Assembly (NCBI RefSeq): GCF_023544445.1
Contig: NZ_JALPVJ010000004.1
Coordinates: 310,001 to 374,000 of the forward strand
Source: Actinoplanes sp. M2I2
Lineage (GTDB): Bacteria > Actinomycetota > Actinomycetes > Mycobacteriales > Micromonosporaceae
DNA length: 64,000 nt
Direction: 5' to 3'
Each line of letters starts with the position of its first letter. Positions within the stretch are counted from its first letter, which is position 1. The notes beneath the pieces are model-generated. The model searched no databases. It had not been told where the DNA came from and saw nothing but the letters and a program-made list of their open reading frames with translations. The translations under genes were made by a program, and so were the position numbers. Positions 48,951 to 56,594 of the stretch are shown here, in pieces.

Positions 48951-49681
48951 TTCCCGAAGATGTTGCCGAGGATGCCGCCCTCCTGCTGCTGGCCGCCGGC
49001 GGCGCCGGCCAGGCCGCCCGGAGGCTCCTCGGAGGGCTGCACGACCACGAAGCCCTGACCGGCGAAGCTCATCGTGAACCGCTCACCGGTGCTGCGGCCC
49101 AGCAGCGTGCCCAGGCCCATCTGCTCGGCCCGGTGGTAGCCGGTCTGCAGGTTGGCCGACCAGCAGATCGCGGCCTGCGGGTCGACATAGGTGGGCTGGT
49201 CGACGTTGAGCACCACGGGGGTGCCCTTCGTGGTGACGGCGATGCGGCCGTGGCCGGAGAAGACGCAGTTGAACAGGCCGGCGTTGGACATCATGCCGGC
49301 GCCCTGCACCATCTTGATGTCGTAGGTGAGCGACGAGTCGAAGGCCAGCACGTTCGCGCCGTTGATGGACAGCGCGTCGCCCGGCTCGAGGTCGATGAGG
49401 TGGATGTCCGCGGCGTTCTCGGCGAGGAACACGTCGCCCTGGCCGCGGACCCGCATCAGCGGGACGCCCTCACCGGTGAGCTTCTGCTTGAGGAACTTGC
49501 CGATGCCGCCGGAGCCGAGCGCCTCGAACTGCACCTGACCCTGGTAGGCGACCATCGTGCCGACGCGGGCCATGAAGTCGCCGTTCAGCTCGGCTTTCAA
49601 CAGCTTGGAGTTCTGAAGCCGGAGGCCGGGTTGGGCCGACTCCTTCTCGAGGTTGTCGGCGGAGAAAAGCTCGCTGCGCAT
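48947..49681 (-). CDS. AIM24-family protein
   Basis: The 244-residue protein has an AIM24/TIGR00266-type beta-helix: QNSKLLKAELNGDFMARVGTMVAYQGQVQFE, DALSINGANVLAFDSSLTYDIKMVQGAG, GLFNCVFSGHGRIAVTTKGTPVVL and QAAICWSANL. The Gly/Gln-rich C-terminus (GGQQQEGGILGNIFGN) is flexible. Its bacterial role is unknown. Mitochondrial AIM24 affects inner-membrane organisation. GGAGG lies 6 nt before ATG 49681. Confidence 0.88.
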   Translation of the reverse strand: MRSELFSADNLEKESAQPGLRLQNSKLLKAELNGDFMARVGTMVAYQGQVQFEALGSGGIGKFLKQKLTGEGVPLMRVRGQGDVFLAENAADIHLIDLEPGDALSINGANVLAFDSSLTYDIKMVQGAGMMSNAGLFNCVFSGHGRIAVTTKGTPVVLNVDQPTYVDPQAAICWSANLQTGYHRAEQMGLGTLLGRSTGERFTMSFAGQGFVVVQPSEEPPGGLAGAAGGQQQEGGILGNIFGN

Positions 49682-49746
49682 GAACGCCTCCTGCGTCGTT
49701 ATGTGCATCCAGCGTAGGAGAGCTCGACAACCGGCGTATCAGGGAT

Positions 49747-50109
49747 TCAGCCCCATCCCAGCTCGTGCAGCCGGTGATCGTCGATGCCGAAGTGGTGCGC
49801 GATCTCGTGGACGACGGTGATCGCCACCTCGTCGACGACGTCGGTCTCGGTGTCGCAGATACGCAGCGTGGGGAGGCGGTAGATGGTGATGCGGTCGGGC
49901 AGCACGCCGGCGTAGTCCCAGCCGCGGTCGGTCAGCGCCGTGCCCTCGTACAGCCCGAGCAGGTCGTCGCTGCCGTCGGCGGGCGCGTCCTCGACGACGA
50001 TGACCACGTTGTCCATGACCTTGAGCAGTTCCGCGGGCACCTCGTCGAGGGCCTCGCCGACCAGTTCCTCGAAGTGTTCCCGACTCATCTCGACCGGCAC
50101 AGATGCCAT
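49747..50109 (-). CDS. Zincin-like metallopeptidase family protein
   Basis: The 120-residue protein starts with MSREHFEELVGEALDEVPAEL and DNVVIVVED. The metal motif HEIAHHFGIDD (HExxHHxGxxD) is near the C-terminus, with Glu as catalytic base. This matches the small 'metallopeptidase family' proteins common in actinobacteria. ATG 50109 is used, but GTG 50100 is equally plausible because CACAAT lies 7 nt before it. The substrate is unknown. Confidence 0.85.
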   Translation of the reverse strand: MASVPVEMSREHFEELVGEALDEVPAELLKVMDNVVIVVEDAPADGSDDLLGLYEGTALTDRGWDYAGVLPDRITIYRLPTLRICDTETDVVDEVAITVVHEIAHHFGIDDHRLHELGWG

Positions 50110-50155
50110 TGTGCACCGGCCGCCCTCGCGAACGACCGGCGCACGTGACGAGGAA

Positions 50156-50584
50156 TCAGGCGAGCTTGGCGCTCAGGGTGATCTCGGCGCCCGGAGAGAG
50201 CAGCCGCGAGATCGGGCAGTTGGCCTTGGCGTCCTCGGCGATCTTCTGGAACGTGCCGTCGTCGACGCCCGGGACGTCGCCCTGGGTCTCGAGGTCGATG
50301 CGGGTCACGCTGAACCCGGCATCGGTCTTGTCCATGTGAACCTTGGCGACGGTGTCGACCGAGGTCGGCGTGAACCCGGCGTCGGAGAGCGCCTTCGAGA
50401 ACGCCATCGAGAAGCAGCCGGCGTGCGCGGCGCCGATCAGCTCCTCGGGGTTCGTCCCCTCGCCCTCCTCGAAGCGGGACTTGAACGAGTAGTTCCCCTG
50501 GATGCCGCCCTTGCCGGTCTTGATGGTGCCGGAACCTTCGGTGAGGTTCCCCTGCCAGCGAGCGGTCGCGGTGCGAATAGGCAT
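50156..50584 (-). CDS. OsmC-family peroxiredoxin
   Basis: The 142-residue protein has the two redox cysteines of OsmC/Ohr proteins, in HAGCFSMAFS and AKANCPISRLL. GTNPEELIGAAHA contains the conserved Glu-Glu region. It reduces organic hydroperoxides with lipoylated or thiol partners. The RWQGNLTEGSGTIKTG start is typical of the OsmC branch. ATG 50584 lies 7 nt from TAGCGT (50592-50597, minus), so it is probably leaderless. Confidence 0.92.
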   Translation of the reverse strand: MPIRTATARWQGNLTEGSGTIKTGKGGIQGNYSFKSRFEEGEGTNPEELIGAAHAGCFSMAFSKALSDAGFTPTSVDTVAKVHMDKTDAGFSVTRIDLETQGDVPGVDDGTFQKIAEDAKANCPISRLLSPGAEITLSAKLA

Positions 50585-50591
50585 GACCAGA

Positions 50592-50597
50592 ACGCTA
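50592..50597 (-). promoter_or_regulatory. -10 element for the OsmC gene
   Basis: TAGCGT on the minus strand lies 7 nt before ATG 50584. Confidence 0.5.
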
Positions 50598-50650
50598 GTC
50601 CATGCGGCCGCCGCTGGCCGGTCGACCTGGCACGGGGCACCATGGTTCCC

Positions 50651-51436
50651 ATGCCCGCGCCGCAGCAGCCGCCGTCGCCCGTCGAGATCGACGTGACCCC
50701 GCCCGAGGCGGTGGTCGAGTTCGGCTCCGAGCCCCCCGCCCGCCGATCGCGCTGGAACACCTCCGGCCTCGGCCGCGACCTGCTGGCCGACCGGCGGGCG
50801 GTGCCCCTGGCGGCGGCGCTCGCGGCGCTGGCCGGGCTGGTCGCGCTGATCTCCGAGTGGCAGGTCACCACGCTCGACGCCGGCGCTCTGGGCGCCGGCG
50901 TGGGCCAGCGGGTGATGCCGGTCGGCGTCGACGACCTCGGCGCGCTCGGCATCGGCTTCGTGCTGAGCCTGTTCCTCGTGGTGCCGGCCGTGGTGCTGAC
51001 CCTGTTCGGCCCCGCGCCGAGCCGCCGGTACGCCCGCCTGACCGGTCTCAGCGTCGCCGGCACCCAGCTCGCCCTGCTGGTCGCCGTGGCCACCAAGCTG
51101 GGCTCCGACAGCTACGTCATGGATCCGGTCTACCGGTTCGCCCTCGACGACGGCGAGACCACCCTCTCGTACGGGCGAGGGCTGTGGTGCGCCTTCGCCG
51201 CGGTGCTCCTCACCCTGGCCGCGCTCCAGCTGGCCGGTCGGCACCTCGCGACCGGCCACCGGGACGTCCCCGACGACGGCCCGGCCCCGATCGAGGCCGG
51301 CGCCGATCCGGTCTGGACGTGGCGACGCCCCGTGGCCGACGAGGATGCCCGCCCCGACGACGAGCCGCTCGACCTCACGGTCGCCCCGTCGCAGCCGTTC
51401 ACGTCGCTGCACGACGACCGTGATCGCCCGAACTGA
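50651..51436 (+). CDS. Actinobacterial membrane protein of unknown function
   Basis: The 261-residue protein has a Pro-rich cytoplasmic N-terminus (1-50) and four membrane helices (about 53-72, 98-122, 133-152 and 182-200). The acidic C-terminal tail includes DPVWTWRRP. The long loop between helices 1 and 2 would face outside. No known family is recognised. ATG 50651 lies 7 nt after CACCAT, a -10 of the type seen at other genes here. serS follows 57 bases downstream but has its own promoter. Confidence 0.72.
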   Translation: MPAPQQPPSPVEIDVTPPEAVVEFGSEPPARRSRWNTSGLGRDLLADRRAVPLAAALAALAGLVALISEWQVTTLDAGALGAGVGQRVMPVGVDDLGALGIGFVLSLFLVVPAVVLTLFGPAPSRRYARLTGLSVAGTQLALLVAVATKLGSDSYVMDPVYRFALDDGETTLSYGRGLWCAFAAVLLTLAALQLAGRHLATGHRDVPDDGPAPIEAGADPVWTWRRPVADEDARPDDEPLDLTVAPSQPFTSLHDDRDRPN

Positions 51437-51478
51437 GGGCACCGGGATATCCGTGTGCTGACCGGGCCTGGCCGCCGG

Positions 51479-51484
51479 TAGGCT
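51479..51484 (+). promoter_or_regulatory. -10 element for serS
   Basis: TAGGCT lies 8 nt before GTG 51493. No Shine-Dalgarno is present. Confidence 0.55.
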
Positions 51485-51492
51485 CGACACTC

Positions 51493-52755
51493 GTGATTGA
51501 CCTGCGTCTGCTTCGCGAAGACCCCGACCGGATCCGCGCCGGCCAGCGACTGCGTGGTGAGTCCACCGAGGTGGTGGATGATCTCCTGCGCGCCGACGAG
51601 GCCCGCCGCTCCGCCACCCAGCGGTTCGAGGCGCTCCGGGCCGAGCAGAAATCGCTGAGCAAGCAGGTGCCCAAGGCCTCGGGCGACGAACGGGTCGCCC
51701 TGCTCGCCCGCACCAAGGAGCTGGCGGCCGAGGTCAAGGCGGCCGAGGCCGAGACGACGGTGGCCGACGAGGCGCTGCGCAAGGCCCACCTCGCCGTGCC
51801 CAACGTGGTGCAGGACGGCGTGCCGCCCGGCGGCGAGGACGACTTCGTCGTGCTGCGCGAGGTCGGCGATCTTCCGACCATCGAGAACCCGCGCGACCAC
51901 CTCGAGATCGGCGAGGCGCTGCGGGCGATCGACACCGAGCGCGGCGCCAAGGTGTCGGGCTCGCGGTTCTACTTCCTCACCGGCGTGGGGGCGCTGCTCC
52001 AGCTCGGACTGTTGCAGATGGCGATCGCCCAGGCGGTCGAGCACGGCTTCACCCCGTCGATCACGCCGTCGCTGGTGAAGCCCGAGTCGATGGAGGGCAC
52101 CGGCTTCCTCGGCGCCCACGCCAGTGAGATCTACCGGCTCGAGGCCGACGACCTCTACCTGGTCGGCACGTCCGAGGTGCCCCTGGCGGCGTACCACTCG
52201 AACGAGATCCTCGATCTCGAAGCCGGACCGGAACGCTTCGCCGGGTGGTCGTCCTGCTATCGCCGCGAGGCCGGGTCGTACGGCAAGGACGTGCGCGGCA
52301 TCCTGCGGGTGCACCAGTTCGACAAGGTCGAGATGTTCTCGTTCTGCAAGCCGGAGGACGCGGCCGCCGAGCACCTGCGCCTGCTCGCGATGGAGGAGGA
52401 GATGCTGGCCAAGGTCGAGATCCCGTACCGGGTGATCGACGTGGCCGGTGGCGACCTCGGCTCGAGCGCGTCCCGCAAGTTCGACTGCGAGGCGTGGGTG
52501 CCGTCGCAGGGTCGCTACCGCGAGGTCACCTCGACGTCCAACTGCACCACGTTCCAGGCCCGGCGGCTCAACATCCGCTACCGCGACGCCGACGGCAAGC
52601 CGCAGACCGCGGCGACCTTGAACGGCACCCTCGCGACCACCCGGTGGCTGATTCCGATCCTCGAGAACCACCAGCAGCCGGACGGTTCGGTGCGGGTCCC
52701 CAAGGCTCTCCAGCCCTACCTCGGCGGCCGCGACATCCTGGAACCTTCCCGATAA
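51493..52755 (+). CDS. serS: Seryl-tRNA synthetase
   Basis: The 420-residue class II synthetase begins [19 protein letters not shown] and has the long antiparallel coiled-coil arm (about 30-100) that grips the tRNA variable arm. The class II motifs are [12 protein letters not shown], then [28 protein letters not shown] (in parts), and [17 protein letters not shown]. It charges tRNA-Ser. GTG 51493 follows TAGGCT by 8 nt, so it is probably leaderless. A strong hairpin follows its stop. Confidence 0.97.
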   Translation: MIDLRLLREDPDRIRAGQRLRGESTEVVDDLLRADEARRSATQRFEALRAEQKSLSKQVPKASGDERVALLARTKELAAEVKAAEAETTVADEALRKAHLAVPNVVQDGVPPGGEDDFVVLREVGDLPTIENPRDHLEIGEALRAIDTERGAKVSGSRFYFLTGVGALLQLGLLQMAIAQAVEHGFTPSITPSLVKPESMEGTGFLGAHASEIYRLEADDLYLVGTSEVPLAAYHSNEILDLEAGPERFAGWSSCYRREAGSYGKDVRGILRVHQFDKVEMFSFCKPEDAAAEHLRLLAMEEEMLAKVEIPYRVIDVAGGDLGSSASRKFDCEAWVPSQGRYREVTSTSNCTTFQARRLNIRYRDADGKPQTAATLNGTLATTRWLIPILENHQQPDGSVRVPKALQPYLGGRDILEPSR

Positions 52756-52763
52756 CGGTGAAT

Positions 52764-52812
52764 ACACCGTGCGGCTACCAATTGTCATAGCCGCTGGTAG
52801 TCGCACGGGTGT
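52764..52812 (+). terminator. Long hairpin after serS
   Basis: ACACC plus GTGCGGCTACCA (52764-52780) pairs with TGGTAGTCGCAC plus GGTGT (52795-52812), with one wobble and one bulged G. The stem is 17 bp with a 14-base loop. It starts 8 bases after the serS stop and ends 53 bases before the next start. Termination or 5'-UTR structure of the HAD gene are both possible. Confidence 0.75.
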
Positions 52813-52864
52813 ACCGTTCTCCTTCCGCCCTCCGCGGGGGTTGCACAACCCTCGGAGGTTTCCG

Positions 52865-53677
52865 ATGACCAAGCCTGGACTCCCTAAGCTCATCGCGACC
52901 GATCTCGACGGCACCCTCGTCCGCAGCGACGACACCGTGTCCGCGTATACCCACGAGGTCCTCGGCCGGGTCCGGGCCGCCGGCATCCGCGTCGTCGGCG
53001 CCACCGGTCGCGGTCCGCGGCTGACCAACCTCACCCGCAACGACATCCGGGACGCCGACTTCCTGGTGATGGCCCAGGGCGGGTGGGTGCTCGACCAGGC
53101 CGAGTCCGCCTATCTGCTGCGCTCGCGGCTGCCCGGCGCGATGCTGAGCCGCGTGCTGACCGAGCTCGAGGCCGAGGTCGGTCAGCTCTCCGTCATGGTC
53201 GAGGCGTTGGAGCACGACGACTCGCCGCTCTGGGGCGACTACGACCCGACCTGGCGTTACCCGGTGGTCGTCGAGAAGCGCAGCCGCGCCGACTGCTGCA
53301 CCGGTGACGTGATCAAGGCCTTCGCCCGGTCCCTCGCGTACGACGTCGACGAGTTGCTCGCCGTGGCCCGGCGGGTCGTCCCGCCCGAGGTGGCTTCCGT
53401 CACCCAGGCCGGCCTGAACTACGTCGAGATCTGCCCGGCGAACGTGGACAAAGGCACCGGTCTGGCCGTGGTCGCCCAGGCCGTCGGCGTCGACCCGGCC
53501 GACGTGCTGGTCTTCGGTGACATGCCCAACGACCTGCCGATGTTCGCGTGGGCCGGGTGGGGACGGGTGGCCGTGGCCAATGCCCACCCGGAGCTGCGGG
53601 CGGTCGCCGACGAGGTGACGCTCACCAACGACGAGGACGGGGTGGCGGTCTATCTCGACCGGCTACTGTCGAGGTGA
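52865..53677 (+). CDS. HAD-superfamily phosphatase (Cof type), first of a tandem pair
   Basis: The 270-residue protein has HAD motif I ATDLDGTLVRSDD, motif II in GATGRG, the Cof cap domain in the middle, and motifs III/IV in DKGTGLAVVAQAVGVDPADVLVFGDMPNDLPMF. The GDMPND acidic pair binds Mg2+. It hydrolyses small phosphate esters. The substrate is unknown. GGAGG precedes ATG 52865. Its TGA overlaps the next HAD gene (TGATG). The two share the C-terminal NDEDGVA element, so they are tandem paralogues. Confidence 0.92.
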   Translation: MTKPGLPKLIATDLDGTLVRSDDTVSAYTHEVLGRVRAAGIRVVGATGRGPRLTNLTRNDIRDADFLVMAQGGWVLDQAESAYLLRSRLPGAMLSRVLTELEAEVGQLSVMVEALEHDDSPLWGDYDPTWRYPVVVEKRSRADCCTGDVIKAFARSLAYDVDELLAVARRVVPPEVASVTQAGLNYVEICPANVDKGTGLAVVAQAVGVDPADVLVFGDMPNDLPMFAWAGWGRVAVANAHPELRAVADEVTLTNDEDGVAVYLDRLLSR

Positions 53678-54477
53678 TGTCCTCGCCTTTTCAGCTCGTC
53701 GCCAGTGATATCGACGGCACGCTCATCCGCACCGACGGCACCCTGAGCGCGCGCACCATCGAGGTGCTCGACGCGCTCCCGGTGCCGTTCGTCATCGTGA
53801 CCGGCCGGCCGGTCCGCTGGCTCCGGCAGCTTTTCGACCAGATGGCCGCGCCGGTGCCGGCGATCTGCGCGAACGGCGCGGTGATCTACGACCCCGAGCG
53901 CGACGAGGTCCTGCGGGCCGACCCGCTCTCGGCCGACCTGCTGCTCGACGTGAGCAAGCGGCTGCGCGAGGCGATTCCCGACATCGCGCTGGCCGTCGAG
54001 GTCGAGGACGGGCGCGCTTTCTGGTACGAGGAAGCCTGGCCCGTCCGCTGGGAGAACGAGGGAAAGTCCGTCCGTGTCCTCGCGACCCCCGAGGAGCTGA
54101 CCTCGGCGCCGGCCGTGAAGCTGCTGGCCCGCTCGGCCAACCACGGTCCCGACGACTTCTTCGAGCTGGTGAGCCGCACGCTGGGCGACATCGCGACGAC
54201 GACCCACTCGTCGTCGAGCGCGCTGGTCGAGATCAGCGCGGCCGGCGTGACCAAGGCGGCCGGGCTGGCCTGGCATTGCGAGCGGCACGGCGTCGACAAG
54301 TCCGAGGTGATCGCGTTCGGCGACATGCCCAACGACATCCCCATGCTGACCTGGGCCGGCCGGGGGATAGCCATGGGCAACGCGCACCCCGCCGTCAAGG
54401 AGGTGGCCGACGAGATCGGCCCCACCAACGACGAGGACGGGGTGGCGCGTTACCTGACCGACCTCTTCGAGCTTTAG
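53677..54477 (+). CDS. HAD-superfamily phosphatase (Cof type), second of a tandem pair
   Basis: The 266-residue protein has motif I ASDIDGTLIRTDG, motif II VIVTGRPVRWLRQ, and motifs III/IV in KAAGLAWHCERHGVDKSEVIAFGDMPNDIPML. It ends with NDEDGVARYLTDLFEL, the same element as its upstream paralogue. TGATG coupling joins them. TACTGT (53664-53669) 7 nt before the ATG could also give a separate leaderless mRNA. The last codons lie in the first copy of a 17-bp duplication shared with the bpa end. Confidence 0.92.
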   Translation: MSSPFQLVASDIDGTLIRTDGTLSARTIEVLDALPVPFVIVTGRPVRWLRQLFDQMAAPVPAICANGAVIYDPERDEVLRADPLSADLLLDVSKRLREAIPDIALAVEVEDGRAFWYEEAWPVRWENEGKSVRVLATPEELTSAPAVKLLARSANHGPDDFFELVSRTLGDIATTTHSSSSALVEISAAGVTKAAGLAWHCERHGVDKSEVIAFGDMPNDIPMLTWAGRGIAMGNAHPAVKEVADEIGPTNDEDGVARYLTDLFEL

Positions 54478-54497
54478 AGGTCTTCGAGCTTTACAGG
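54464..54497. repeat. Tandem 17-bp duplication spanning two convergent stop codons
   Basis: TCTTCGAGCTTTAGAGG (54464-54480) and TCTTCGAGCTTTACAGG (54481-54497) differ by one base. The first copy holds the TAG of the HAD gene. The second holds the TAA of bpa on the other strand and part of its C-terminal codons. Confidence 0.85.
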
Positions 54498-55060
54498 TAC
54501 TGCCCGGTGCGGCCGTCGCCGGCGTCGCGCGGGCCGGGCTGACCGGGCATGCCGGGCAGCGCACCCATCGGCAGGGCGGGCCGCCCCTGGCCGCCGCGCA
54601 TCTGCTCGAGCTGCAGCCGGGCCGCCATCTGCTGAGCCACCAGCGCGGCCTGGATGCCGTGGAAGAGACCCTCGAGCCAGCCGACCAGCTGGGCCTGGGC
54701 GATGCGCAGCTCGGCCTCGCTGGGCGGGGTCTCACCCTCGAACGGCAGGGACAGGCGCTCCAGCTCGTCGCGCAGCTCGGGCGCCAGGCCGTCCTCGAGC
54801 TCGGTGATCGACCGCTGGTGGATCTCCCGCAGCCGGCCCCGGCTGGCCTCGTCGAGCGGTGCGGCCCGGACCTCCTCGAGCAGCTGCTTGATCATGCTGC
54901 CGATGCGCATGACCTTGGCCGGTTGCTCGATCAGATTGCCGGGTTCCTCGGGGTTGACCGTCCCGTCGGCTTCCATGGTTCCGAGCGGACGCCCGTCCGG
55001 GCCGACCACGATCACGGAACCGTCGTCGGGCTTCTCCACGGGGTGTTGTTCGTCGGTCAT
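54491..55060 (-). CDS. bpa: Bacterial proteasome activator Bpa
   Basis: The 189-residue protein matches mycobacterial Bpa (Rv3780): EQPAKVMRIGSMIKQLLEEVRAAPLDEASR, ELEDGLAPELRDELERLSLPF and ELRIAQAQLVGWLEGLFHGIQAAL. The C-terminal tail GRTGQYL docks in the 20S proteasome pockets. Bpa forms a ring that opens the proteasome gate without ATP and lets in unfolded proteins. ATG 55060 is used. ATG 55069 is the alternative. It implies a 20S proteasome elsewhere in the genome. It shares RTGxYL with the YbjN-like protein at 58550. Confidence 0.94.
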   Translation of the reverse strand: MTDEQHPVEKPDDGSVIVVGPDGRPLGTMEADGTVNPEEPGNLIEQPAKVMRIGSMIKQLLEEVRAAPLDEASRGRLREIHQRSITELEDGLAPELRDELERLSLPFEGETPPSEAELRIAQAQLVGWLEGLFHGIQAALVAQQMAARLQLEQMRGGQGRPALPMGALPGMPGQPGPRDAGDGRTGQYL

Positions 55061-55129
55061 GTGCTCCATCTTCCCGCACGGCCTCCGGTCATCCGCCAGC
55101 ACCCATGGTTTGTTTCACGGTGTCCACGA

Positions 55130-55957
55130 TCACTGCCGGAGCTCGGCCACCACGCACTTCACACTGCCGCCGCCCCGCTTGAGCTCGGAGAGGTCCACGT
55201 GCACGGGCTGGTAGCCGGCCGCTCGGACCTTGTCGCCCATCGCCGTCGCCTCGGTGTTGAGGACCACGTGGCGGCCGTCGCTGACCAGGTTGAGCCCGAA
55301 CGCCTCGGCGTCGGCCCGGTCGGCCAGCACGGCGTCCGGGAACAACTGGGCGAGCACCCGCTGGGACGCCGGCGAGAAGGCGCCGGGGTAGTAGGTGACG
55401 TGCCGGTCGTCGAGGACGGCGAGCGCGGTGTCCAGGTGGTAGAAGGCCGGATCGACCAGCCTCAGCGAGACCACCGGGCGGCCGATCACCTCCTGGGCCT
55501 CGGCGTGCGCGGCCGGGTCGGTGCGGAAGCCGTAGCCGGCCAGGACCAGGCCCCCGTACGCCCCGGGCAGGTACGCGAAGTCGCCTTCGCCCTCGTTGAC
55601 GTGCACCGGCCCGGCGAACGTCCAACCCTGGCCGGCGTAGAACTCACGATGCGCGTCGGCCTCGGCCCCCCGCTGCGGGAACCGGAAGCGGGCGCCGTAG
55701 ACCACGCCGTCCACCGAGAACGCGCCGTTGGCCGCGTAGACCATGTCGGGCAGGCCGGCGACCGGGTCGAGCAGGTGCACCCGGTGGCCGAGGTCGCCGA
55801 GCGTGTCGCGGAGCATCTCCCATTGCTTGAGGGCCAGCGCGGCGTCGACCGGGACGGTCGTGTCCATCCACGGGTTGATGGCGTACTCGACCGTGAAATG
55901 CTGCGGAGGGCACATGAGATATGTCCGGTTCCGCGGCTGGCGCTGCGTGTGGTTCAT
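55130..55957 (-). CDS. ddaH: Dimethylarginine dimethylaminohydrolase-like pentein enzyme
   Basis: The 275-residue pentein protein has HFTVEYAINPWMD, VYAANGAFSVDG, NEGEGDFAYLP, the catalytic His in FYHLDTALAVLDDR, and the nucleophilic Cys near the end in GGSVKCVVAEL. DDAH enzymes convert dimethylarginine to citrulline. Relatives act on ornithine or arginine-like substrates. TACGCT (55965-55970, minus) lies 7 nt from the ATG. The divergent Lrp-type regulator is the natural controller. The symbol is by family and the substrate is not proven. Confidence 0.85.
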   Translation of the reverse strand: MNHTQRQPRNRTYLMCPPQHFTVEYAINPWMDTTVPVDAALALKQWEMLRDTLGDLGHRVHLLDPVAGLPDMVYAANGAFSVDGVVYGARFRFPQRGAEADAHREFYAGQGWTFAGPVHVNEGEGDFAYLPGAYGGLVLAGYGFRTDPAAHAEAQEVIGRPVVSLRLVDPAFYHLDTALAVLDDRHVTYYPGAFSPASQRVLAQLFPDAVLADRADAEAFGLNLVSDGRHVVLNTEATAMGDKVRAAGYQPVHVDLSELKRGGGSVKCVVAELRQ

Positions 55958-55964
55958 GAGCTAG

Positions 55965-55979
55965 AGCGTAGGTAGGCTG
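55965..55979. promoter_or_regulatory. Divergent promoters of ddaH (-) and the Lrp gene (+)
   Basis: TACGCT on the minus strand (55965-55970) is 7 nt from the ddaH ATG. TAGGCT on the plus strand (55974-55979) lies 45 bases before the Lrp start. The two hexamers are 3 bases apart and face away from each other. Confidence 0.5.
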
Positions 55980-56024
55980 CGATGCACGAAACAGCCAGAA
56001 ATCTTGTCCGTTGGGGGCGAATCG

Positions 56025-56495
56025 TTGCAACTGGACGCCGTAGATCAGCGAATCATTGCGTTGCTCATGGCCGACGCGCGATCGTCGTACGCCGAGATCG
56101 GCGCGCGGGTGTCCCTCTCGGCGCCCGCGGTCAAGCGACGGGTCGACCGGCTTCGATCCCGCGGCGTGATCAAAGGTTTCACCACGGTCGTCGAGCCGTC
56201 GGCCGTGGGCTGGACGACCGAGGCGTTCGTCGAGCTGTTCTGTACGGGCCGGACCACCCCGGCCCAGATCACCGTGGCCACCCGGCGGCATCCCGAGGTC
56301 GTGGGGGCGTACACGGTGTCGGGTGAGGCCGACGCCCTGGTGCACCTGCGAGCAGCCGACATCGGTCACCTGGAGCAGGTGCTGGAACGGCTGCGCGCCG
56401 AGCCGTTCGTCACCTCGACCCGCAGCATGATTGTTCTTTCCCGGCTGGTCGAGACGCCCACCCCCGTTCCGGCCCCGGAGTTCCCAGCTCGGTAA
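56025..56495 (+). CDS. Lrp/AsnC-family regulator
   Basis: The 156-residue protein has an N-terminal helix-turn-helix (LDAVDQRIIALLMADARSSY, then EIGARVSLSAPAVKRRVDRL). A RAM/ACT-like ligand domain follows (HPEVVGAYTVSGEADALVHLRA). TTG 56025 is the best start because GGGGG lies about 7 nt upstream and Lrp proteins begin just before this LD. TTG 56004 is possible. It is divergent from ddaH and probably controls it in response to arginine or a related amino acid. Confidence 0.88.
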   Translation: MQLDAVDQRIIALLMADARSSYAEIGARVSLSAPAVKRRVDRLRSRGVIKGFTTVVEPSAVGWTTEAFVELFCTGRTTPAQITVATRRHPEVVGAYTVSGEADALVHLRAADIGHLEQVLERLRAEPFVTSTRSMIVLSRLVETPTPVPAPEFPAR

Positions 56496-56594
56496 CTACC
56501 GGCCCAGTAATTTCCAGCTGTTCCCCGGCTCGGGAGTTCGCGGCTCCGGGGTGACGCCGGGAACCCCTTCGTCGATGGGCGCGTCCAACCCGTC

